In this document: positions 56,089 to 64,000 of the stretch, piece after piece
How positions within the stretch are numbered: the stretch's first letter is position 1
How the letters are laid out: every line of letters begins with the position of its first letter
Source of the DNA: Dichomitus squalens LYAD-421 SS1
Lineage: Eukaryota; Basidiomycota; Agaricomycetes; Polyporales; Polyporaceae
DNA length: 64,000 nucleotides
Reading direction: 5' to 3'
Assembly (NCBI RefSeq): GCF_000275845.1
Contig: NW_006766885.1
Coordinates: forward strand, 1,744,554 to 1,808,553
Notes under the pieces: generated by a model
Seen by the model: only the letters and a program-made list of their open reading frames with translations
Database searches by the model: none
Told to the model about the DNA's origin: nothing
Made by a program: the position numbers and the translations under genes

Positions 56089-56962
56089 GCGTTGAACGCG
56101 CTCCTGGTTTTCTCGGTACGAGGAGAATTTTCAGTAGACTGGCGGCAGACGGACTGGTCCGTCTTGCCGTTTCCTCCCGCCTCTCCTCCACCATATCCTC
56201 CCGAACCCCTCCGAACGCCTCTCATCCTACGATTCCTATTTCCTGTTTCTCTTCCTGTTGTCGTTCTTTGCTTTCCAACTTGCATGCCCAGCCAGCCCAC
56301 ATAACACACCCGTCTGACGTCCGTGAGGACAACCACAGCATGCAAAAACGAGCAAGGAGAGCCATCCCAGTGTATCGCACGAGTTGCGGGATTTGCGGAC
56401 GTTTTTGGACATTTGGTGCTGCCATCTACTGTTTGTTGTATCACTTATAGAAGCGCGAAACTCTTCTGCGTTGTTTGCGGTTCGTACCTCAGGTGTAGGG
56501 GTATATCGCGATCGTTGGCCTAAGGCTTCGCTATTTGGTTGCGTCTGTGCACGTCGGGTCGCACCTAACATCCTGGAGGCTCCATATGACACTGCGCACA
56601 GCTGAGGTTACTATGTACAGCACGGGCTGGAGACGATCGAGACACGGCGTCGGCAGGAGAATGCGCTTGTGCCGGCGTCCGCGGTACCCGCGAAACTGCG
56701 ATTGCGTTAGGACATGTGGTCCATTGGACCATCGACCTTCTGCCATCCCCGTCTCGCTGCATCTGGAGCCCTTCGTATACCACGCACGCCTACTAGGTCA
56801 CCTTTGATTACACGCTGCGCATTCGCTACTGGGTGCGTGAGGGCGATCGCTAGCCAATCTAGACGAACACGGACACGCACGGGTATCGCGTCTATCCCCA
56901 CACACAAATACCATCGCTTGCCTTCTCCGACTCCGAGTTCGCTCGCACTGTCCAAATCTTCT
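56089..56962. other. Intergenic region, no gene seen
   Basis: About 870 bp between two plus-strand genes. It includes the 3' UTR of the membrane-protein gene and the promoter of the adenylyltransferase gene. No extra gene recognised. Confidence 0.5.
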
Positions 56963-58470
56963 ATGGCTGCACAGAAGGAGATCGTTGCAAAGCTTTCGGA
57001 CAGCTTCGAGAAGGCGCGGTCGTCGGGAGATCTGCTGTTTTTCCCCTCGACAACTCACCACCATGAAGAGAACGGCGTAGAGGTGAGTATTTTAGGCGTT
57101 CGCATCTTTCCTCTCATCGCTCACATCTCTGCACCCTGTCCTGTCCATCTGGTCACCTTCGACCGTGCGGCATCGTGTCCGATGCACCACAGTTCCAGAT
57201 CCGCCTGTGCCCAGCGCTGCAGAACAAGCCCCGCCTGCCGACGCCCGACTTCAGCGGGGACGCCCCGAGCGCGGTGCAGCAGGAGAAGAAGCGGTATGAC
57301 CCTTTCGCCCCGCCATACAACCCGAATCTGCTCCTGGGCGAGGTGCGCGACGAGGCGGAGGGGAACGAGTACGTGATCCTGGTCAGTAGGTTGCGAGTGT
57401 GCGTGTGCGCGCGGACGGCGGATTGACGGCGAACGTTTGTTTTCTCCGCTCTCTGCCCTCTCGTGCATCCTCATGCACCTCTGCTACTCTTCGCCTGTGT
57501 TGCTGGCGCGGCGCGCGTACGTTGCATGGCCTACGCGGTATGATCATGGTCGGGTGTGCGGCGCGGATGTAGTTCAACAAGTATTCCGTCGTGCCGCACC
57601 ATTTCTTGGTCGTCACGAAAGGTACTCACTTCTAACCGTAGCCTCGCGCGATGCACGCCTGCTGACGACGCGCAGACTTTCAGTCGCAGACGTCGCCGCT
57701 ATTACCTGCCGATCTTGTGCAGACCTATCTCTTCCTCGCCGCGGCGAAGAGGGCGGGCACGAAGCTCTTCGCGTTCTACAACTGTAAGCACTGGTATACG
57801 GACAAATGTGATCGACTAATTGATGACTTGTACGGTGAATCAGGCGGTGACCTGAGCGGCGCGAGCCAGCCGCACAAGCACATCCAGCTGCTCCCGATCG
57901 ACGACGACGGCCCTCCGGTCGAGACGCTCGCGAGGAGTACCAAGCTCGAGCAAGAGAGTACGTAACTACCGTTCAGTAACATCATTCTCCTCGCAAACAA
58001 CCCCCGTCTCTGTACTCGCAGGCCGGCCCTTCAGCATCAGCGCCCTCCCCTACGCGAACCACGTCCGCCGCCTGCCCTCCTCGCTCGCCTCCTCCTCCCC
58101 CGCCGAGCTCGAGCCCGTCCTCGCAGACGCATTCCTCTCCCTCCTCGACCTTGCTATCCAGACCGTCCGGCACGACCCGTCCTACCCCGCCGGCGCACCA
58201 TCGTACAACGTCCTCCTCACGCTCGAGCACGTCCACATCATTCCGCGGCGCCAAGAAACACATGTGCTCAAGGAGACGGGGGAGGAGCTGAGCGTGAACG
58301 CGCTAGGATTCGCGGGGCTGCTGCTCGTGAAGAGCCAGAGGGAGCTCGAGGCGGTCAAGGAGGAGGGCGTATGCAGCATCTTGAAGGGTGTCGCGTTGGA
58401 GAGCGGGCATGAGGCGCAGACGGACGCGCATCGGGTCGCGGACGACCATGTACATGAGCAGGACGAGTGA
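56963..58470 (+). CDS. APA2: ATP adenylyltransferase / Ap4A phosphorylase (Apa1/Apa2 family)
   Basis: Model: 56963-57082, 57193-57381, 57573-57621, 57676-57783, 57844-57957, 58022-58470. This gives 1029 nt and 342 aa, the usual size. Family landmarks: FQIRLCPALQNKPRLPTP; DPFAPPYNPNLLLGE; the segment FNKYSVVPHHFLVVTKDFQSQ; TYLFLAAAKRAGTKLFAFYN; the HIT-like catalytic motif GASQPHKHIQLLP with its H-x-H-x-Q; YNVLLTLEHVHIIPRR; and NALGFAGLLLVKSQRELE. The enzyme converts Ap4A plus phosphate to ATP plus ADP, and runs in reverse, through an adenylated His. It acts in the cytosol. The exact paralogue symbol is by resemblance. The last about 30 residues are charged and variable. Confidence 0.9.
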
Positions 58471-59023
58471 TCTGACGAAGAGGACCGAAGGCCATTATAC
58501 TTCTAGGTCGGTTTACATGGAGTTCATGCATGCAGGAGTCGAACTTCCTCTGAACACGCCCTCGGTGTTGCCAAGGAGCCCCTTTAGCAGCGACGTCCAC
58601 TGCAGGTAGGCGAGGAAGAATTCGTTGCTCCGTGAATACGTCAGCATCACAATACGCAAGGCAATCTCTACACTCCTGGGTACAAGAGCTCACTTGTTAT
58701 ACCTGCTATATGAACTTCGAGGTGCGTACTTCGGCGAATGATATATAGACCGAGAATTGCGAGAACGCGAGTAAGAAACCTACCCAAAGAGATCTCAAAC
58801 ATGATGCATGACTAGTGACTTCTGAGTGGTGGTTAAGCCACACTTCAGCTTGTCGGATGTGACTGTCTACAAGAGCATTCCGTAACATATGCATTCGGCA
58901 GGGTATACCTAATACTGGTATTGGAAACAAGTTCTGTTCAGGGCACCACAGATGCCCTGATATTCGTACAATCAGCTTTGACAGCAACGTCATCTCATCA
59001 ACCAGTCGCAGATTTCTGTAAGC
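58471..59023. other. Convergent intergenic region, no gene seen
   Basis: About 550 bp between the 3' ends of the adenylyltransferase and the HicA-like-domain gene. Nothing recognised. Confidence 0.5.
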
Positions 59024-62000
59024 TCAGTCGCCGCGCTGAGTCGACCTCAGGAACTCTTCTTCGTTCCAACCGTAGTATTCCTTCAATTTCTTTGCAAAGT
59101 CCTTCAGCTTCATCGGATGGATCGTCGGGTCCGGGTGTGCTGCGTAAGCGATGTCAGCATTCACAAAGCAAGTTCCAATACGGAACGTGTTGATGAACAT
59201 ACGCTTGTGGAAACTGATGGACTGTGAACACGGGAAGATGGTCAGCGACGCAAATACAGGGCGGAGACTGAGCTAAACTTACGCGATCCTTCGGGTTCGG
59301 GGGGTCGAACCTGACACGAGAGCCGGCAGTGCTCGGGACGTACGTGAAGCCCATAGCCTCCATGAGCTAAGGTCACAGCCAAATCGGTTCACCTCAGCCC
59401 CAAAGCCAAAATGCAGCATAGAACACACCCGCGACGCACCTTCACGAACCTTTCCCATCTCATATCTGCCAAGCCCTGAGTCTTATCATCTTTCGTCCGA
59501 AGCAGCTGGTGCATCCACTCCGTCGTCCTCCCTTTCAGGCCAGAGAACACACTGCCCTTCTTGCCCTTACCTCCCTCCCCGCTTTCGTCATCCTCTTCCT
59601 CCTCGTCCGCTTCCTCGGCGTTCTTCACCTCCCCGCCCTTGCCCTTCTTGGCGAACGGGCTGAAGAAGCGGGCCTTCGTCTTCTCCGGGATCCCGTTGAG
59701 GTTGCCCAGGTTCCCGACGGCCGCGCGCGTCTTCAGCTTCTGCTTCCCGCTCGTCAGGCCCTCGCTCTGCAGGTACGTGCGTGCAGACTGGGCGGTCTGC
59801 TCCGTCGGCAGCGGAAGCGACGTCGTCGACGCCCCGAAACCTGCAAGAGTGGTTGTCGAGCTGCTGAACGACCCGCGTGGGGACGTGGGCTTCGCCGCCG
59901 GGGGCGACTTGGGCGTCTTCCCTGCGCCCTTCTTTGGCGGTGTCGCTGGAGGGGAGGTAGCGGCACGCTGCGGGGTCGCTGGGCGTGCGACTTGGGCCGG
60001 AGCAGGGGTGGGCGACGTCGGCGGGGACGATGGCGCCCCCTCGCCGTTGGCAGGTGCTGTTGTAGAGGCGGGCTTCTTCTTCTTCTTGGGCTTTTTCTTT
60101 TTCTTCTTAGCGGCGGCGGACGGGCCCTCTTCATCTTCGACCTCCTCCACGGTGGTTTGGTGCGGGCGCGTAATTGCTATCAAGAGAGACTGATTAGCCA
60201 CGGCACGTCGATCACAGCTTATAGAGACTTACAGGGGCCTGTGGTAGGCTTCGTGGTCGGGGTTGCAGGCTTAGAGGGGCTCCCTCCGCCCCCTGCCCCA
60301 GTCTGAGCCTTAGTTACGGGCGTCCTCGGCCCAGTGTACGGCTTGCGGGGCTGGGTGCGAGTAGCAGTGTTCAACGTAGGACTCGCCGAAAACATGCGAC
60401 CTGAAATGGCATGTGTGCGAACATGAGAATGGTACACGAGCCCGCCCACAATGTGCAACGCACCTCTCAGGGACCCGAGAAGCTTCAAGAATGGGTTGCC
60501 CTTGCGCTCCTCCGCGAGCGCGCTGAAATCTGGGGCAGGACCCTGATTGTAAAAGTCAGACGAGGCGACCGCGGTGTCCATTGCCTCTCTTAGCCAGTCC
60601 CTCATCGCGTCCTCCTCGTCCGTGTCGTAGCCCTCCGAGGTGTCGCTCTCGTCACCATCCTCTTCAGGTTCGTCGTCGTCGTCGTCGTCCCCATAGTCCT
60701 CCTCCTCCTCATCCGACGAGTCCGAAACCGTTTGCAGCGACGGCATTGAGTCATCGCTATCATTCCCGTCCGTGATCGCCAGCGGCTTCCTCCCACCCTT
60801 TCCAACAGGGCCTCTACTACGCCCAGGGACGAGCGCGAGGTCGTCCTCGCCGTTCTGGCGACGGTAGCGCGGATCCCAACCGTGCCACATCGGCTTGACC
60901 TTGCGGATGTCCTCAATATGCCACAGCTGGTCCGGGGTTTTGCCGCTAACGTTTTGGTAGTTCTGCGAAGCGGTGAGCAAAAACCCGTGCGGGGCGAGGG
61001 GGACACCGCGCACGGACCTTCCGAACGTACTGCCAGAACTGATCGAGGACGGCCTTCTTGGTGTTTTCCAGAGGCCAGAGTAGGTCACTGTATACTTCCC
61101 AAAGCCCGGCCGCCTCCTTGGAGAAGATCTGCGCATCGACCCATGCTTCGTACGCCTCGGGCATCCTGCGCGGCTCCTGTTTCCATTTCTCGCCCTCGGG
61201 TCCGGAGAGCACACCGTCTAGCATCGACTGGAGTTCGATAATGGTCTGTGGGAGCGACGGGTGAGCAGTGTACTTTGCTACGTTTAGAAGGTCACTAACT
61301 GATAGATCGCCTACGGCATCCCAAACAGCCTGCGAGAACTGCTTGGCATCCTTGGGCGATTCCTCCACCGCTTCGCCGAGTAGCTGGTACAAGACAGCCT
61401 TAGGTATCGGCGAGTTCGGCAAGCATAACTCGACGATGAGCGAGTCCAGAAAGGATTTGTGGACAGCTTTGAGAGAGCCCCAATCGAACGTGAACTCTTC
61501 TTCCTTCGTCACCGGATCTTTCACCACGTTGAAGTATTGACCGAAGTGTTCTGGTGTTACCCGCGTGAGCATTTCAAAATCGCCACAGATTGTGCGGGTA
61601 CCTACTAGTAGCCGTAGCAAGAACGGCAAAATTGTTCTGGCCGGCCTGTACGAGAACATTGACAGTGTCGTAAAGGACCAAGAAGCGAGATCGAATCGAC
61701 GGCTCGGATCTGAGTTGAGACTTAATGACAGTGTCATCGAGACCATCTTCGATGAGGTCGCGTATAAGATCGCCGACGACACGCCAGCCCGACGCCATCA
61801 TATACGTGTTGTGAATGCTAGATGCGTACAGCGAGCGATGAGCGGCTTGCTTGTAGCGCAGGGCCGGTAGGTACTTACTGACTAGCGACTATGGATGCGA
61901 CGTGGTCCCCCCTCTTTTCCTTGTCCTTGAGAGCCTGCACGCGCTGATTAACGTGCGATGCGACATACTCCTTGATCTTGTCGTAAAAGAACTCAGGATC

Positions 62001-62483
62001 TTGAAGAGCGCTTATGTCATCCAAGTACGCTACCAAATTGATGTGTTCAACACAATGCCCCAACGATATACGGCCAGAGATGGATAGGATGTACCGCTAA
62101 GCTGCGAATCGGCAACTCTCAAGCACACGTCGAGCTTGAACGGGGCCGCGATGGCTTGCTTCATGAGATCCTCTACAGACATCAAATTCGCGAAAGTCAC
62201 CTAGACCGCTACTTGGCTCGCAAGACCACATACCTGCGAGCAGCTCAAGCTTCTCGCGTCCGCTCATCCGCGTCGCAAGCACGAGCTCTCCGGTGCCCAT
62301 GGCGCCGTGTTTGCCATTGCGGAGGACGAGCGCGCGGGCGGTAAGTGGTTTGTTGCCGTTCTCGTCTCGTTCGCGTCCATGGTGCTTTGACTTGAAGACT
62401 TCTCTAGGGCCTATAGGCACGAGTTCACGCGAGATGGATGGGATGGCCTTGGGCCTGCTCTTGGGCAATGCCTTGGGAGGCAT
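59024..62483 (-). CDS. 948-aa protein with acidic/basic low-complexity regions and a C-terminal HicA-like domain
   Basis: Model: 62483-62234, 62172-62095, 62029-61879, 61817-61606, 61550-61018, 60962-60464, 60400-60233, 60176-59440, 59366-59283, 59221-59203, 59139-59024. This gives 2847 nt and 948 aa, all phases consistent. Residues 1-85 are basic (SRELVPIGPREVFKSKHHGR). A helical region runs to about 420 (YLDDISALQDPEFFYDKIKE, GWRVVGDLIRDLIEDGL, SLPQTIIELQSMLDG, AAGLWEVYSDLLWPLENTKK). A strongly acidic Asp/Glu tract lies near 480-530, and a Lys-run and Pro/Thr-rich linker near 640-700. Residues about 868-940 resemble the small HicA (YcfA) double-stranded-RNA-binding-like fold: MEAMGFTYVPSTAGSRVRFD, SISFHKPHPDP, KLKDFAKKLKEYYGW. 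The Gly-Ser-His of bacterial HicA is Gly-Ser-Arg here, so RNase activity is doubtful. The family of the rest is not recognised. Inference: an RNA-associated scaffold. Confidence 0.75.
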
Positions 62484-63740
62484 AGCGGTTGGTAGGAACG
62501 CCTCGAGGGAGGGGCGAGGCGGTGGACAGGAAGGAAGCAGAGATGTGAATCGGACAAGATTCACCGCGTTTTACGACCTTCTGGTTAAAGCGCGGGTATG
62601 TGAGCGAGTACCAGCGAATACCAACTAGTTGAAGGGTGTGAATGGCAGACCTGATCGAACGCCTTGGTACATGTAAATAGACATAAATAGCTGAGATACC
62701 AAGAGGTAGTCCACGTTTCGACTCCGCCATATGCTCACGTCATCAAGAAACTGTGAATCACCTCGATGAAATGGTGTATTATGGTCTATCTGAACCTCAA
62801 ACCGAATTGCAGGTTGCAAACTGTGAGTGTCTTAGTCCTCGCCTACAGTTAGCATCCTAACTTCCTAGTAATATCCAAGCGAGTTCAACCAGAAGGTCTC
62901 AAATATCAAGCCGGCGGCGCTTGACTTTCCTGATTTCGCGTCTTGACTCCCTTCCATCACCTTCTCTAGAGACGGCCTCCAACCCATGCATAGATGCCCA
63001 GGCACACCTCGCTAAGTAAAGTAATCCTCTCTATGTCACAATGATTTAGGCTTGAAATCCAATCAAACGTCGCTTTTTAGGGGTTTCCCTGAGTCACAGG
63101 CGGAGGGGATGGCCGATGGTGCAGATCTCGTGGGGAATCTGCAATAGGTATGCTTATCTTGTAACCTCAAGGAGTATACTCACGTACATGCCGCTGGATT
63201 ACATCTACCACAGCTGTGCGGTCATAGCCTCCGGTGAGTACTTGGAATAATGATATGTGACTATATGCTACCTTTTGCGCACCTGCTTACCGTGTTCTCC
63301 CTATTTCAGGTTCTACTCCTTCCTTTGGCCCTTCGCCAACAACGCGCGCCATAGAAAATGGCTGCCCTTGTGGCGGAGGCATGCCCGCCTAGATCGCGGG
63401 TGGGGTCCCATGGTGAGCGCTAGTACCTGCTGTGCTGCCCTCGCTAATACTACTCCCCAACAGTCTCTGCTTGATATATACACGTAAGTGGTCCTAGACT
63501 TTTTGAGTATCCGGATCGCTGACATTTCCGGGCCAGACGTCCATTGTTGAAGCAGGCGGGAGCAGTACTAGTGGGCAGGCGTAATACCAGCACGGGCGCG
63601 CCGCGATGCCAAACTTCATGGTTATTTCTACGAGACTTGCTTGGTAGCTCGCATGTGTATTAGATAGAGCTATTTGAAATATACCAAGCTCTTTGCATAT
63701 TTGACTCCCTTGTGTGTTGATTCCTCAAACGGCGGACATA
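62484..63740. other. Intergenic region, possible stray exons only
   Basis: About 1.25 kb. Near 63187-63412 a frame MPLDYIYHSCAVIAS followed by GTGAGT and, after CAG, FYSFLWPFANNARHRKWLPL looks gene-like. The phases do not match across the intron, and no further exon was found, so no gene is called. TCTATCTGAACCTCAAACCG near 62785 matches the repeat at 63742-63830. Confidence 0.4.
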
Positions 63741-63741
63741 T

Positions 63742-63830
63742 ATGACCCCCTCGAGTAGTCCATCTATTCGAACCTCAAACCGCACGTGGATGACCCCTTG
63801 AATAATCCATCGATTCGGACCGTAAATCGG
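63742..63830. repeat. Two diverged about 41-bp tandem copies
   Basis: ATGACCCCCTCGAGTAGTCC...AACCTCAAACCG at 63742-63782 recurs as ATGACCCCTTGAATAATCC...GACCGTAAATCGG at 63790-63830. A partial third copy is near 62785-62805. No coding sense; origin unknown. Confidence 0.65.
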
Positions 63831-64000
63831 CCACCTGCTAACATCGCGATTGCATGCTCTGGTCCAATGCAATATTGTGTTCGATCAACCATCTATTCAC
63901 ACATATCCACAGTTGGCACAACTTCGAATGGCCTACTGATTAGTACTCCGACCAGACTCCGATGACACACCTGTTCACAGGCACTCGCCCCTCAACTAGG

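Noticed and set aside
59509..60306. Plus-strand frame of 265 codons antisense to the HicA-like-domain gene
   Set aside because: Arg/Leu-rich reverse reading of the Lys/Pro/Ser linker; the minus strand gives consistent exons.
63187..63480. Two-exon membrane-protein-like gene
   Set aside because: The hydrophobic frames look suggestive but the phases across GTGAGT...CAG do not match and no stop-containing last exon was found.
1..64000. CRISPR arrays, bacterial operons or prophage
   Set aside because: Spliced genes and eukaryotic families throughout; the only regular arrays are simple tandem repeats without spacers.

Overview
This window looks like the nuclear genome of a filamentous basidiomycete, most likely an agaricomycete and perhaps a polypore. 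That placement is inferred from gene content and style, not from a database search. Genes are dense and broken by many short (about 45-70 nt) GT-AG introns. Recognisable families include a PA-TM-RING ubiquitin ligase, Atg27, a Josephin/ataxin-3 deubiquitinase, GH27 and GH55 glycoside hydrolases, an old yellow enzyme, an HSP9/12-type stress protein, ribosomal protein uL5/RPL11 and an Ap4A phosphorylase. Where an exon model is given it was built by eye: splice sites were chosen so that reading phase is kept and the exon lengths sum to a whole number of codons.

Layout. 1-1.6 kb: a 20-bp minisatellite followed by a WD40 propeller gene. 2.3-14.8 kb: a tandem duplication. The three-gene block PA-TM-RING ligase / F-box-WD40 / class-III aminotransferase occurs twice, all on the minus strand. 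The left block keeps the intact ligase and intact F-box-WD40 gene but only a stub of the aminotransferase. The right block has a ligase relic and a broken F-box-WD40 gene but the intact aminotransferase. The junction lies near 8558-8580. 16.3-19.8 kb: MITE-like elements around a secreted class-3 lipase. 21.0-23.5 kb: HSP9/12-like gene and alpha-galactosidase. 24.6-26.9 kb: RNase H1 N-terminal-type domain on a long disordered tail. 27.9-31.4 kb: ATG27 and an ataxin-3-like deubiquitinase, divergent across a promoter holding a (CTGGCA)11 array. 31.6-33.4 kb: a decayed WD40 relative.

34.2-37.2 kb: RPL11 and an unrecognised 571-aa protein. 38.4-39.2 kb: an inverted-repeat element. 39.9-43.4 kb: a large GH55 beta-1,3-glucanase. 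45.7-47.1 kb: old yellow enzyme. 49.75-53.8 kb: a secreted Rds1-like ferritin-fold protein followed by a single-pass membrane protein with a Q/N/P-rich stalk. 55.2-56.1 kb: a small four-helix membrane protein. 57.0-58.5 kb: ATP adenylyltransferase. 59.0-62.5 kb: an 11-exon gene whose C-terminus resembles the bacterial HicA fold. The rest (to 64 kb) is apparently non-coding with short repeats.

Themes: ubiquitin signalling (membrane E3, F-box receptors, deubiquitinase), secreted carbohydrate and lipid degradation, and stress response. The most unusual signals are the tandem-duplication junction, the F-box/WD40 family decaying in place with a stop codon shared between two copies, and the eukaryotic HicA-like domain without the expected catalytic histidine.
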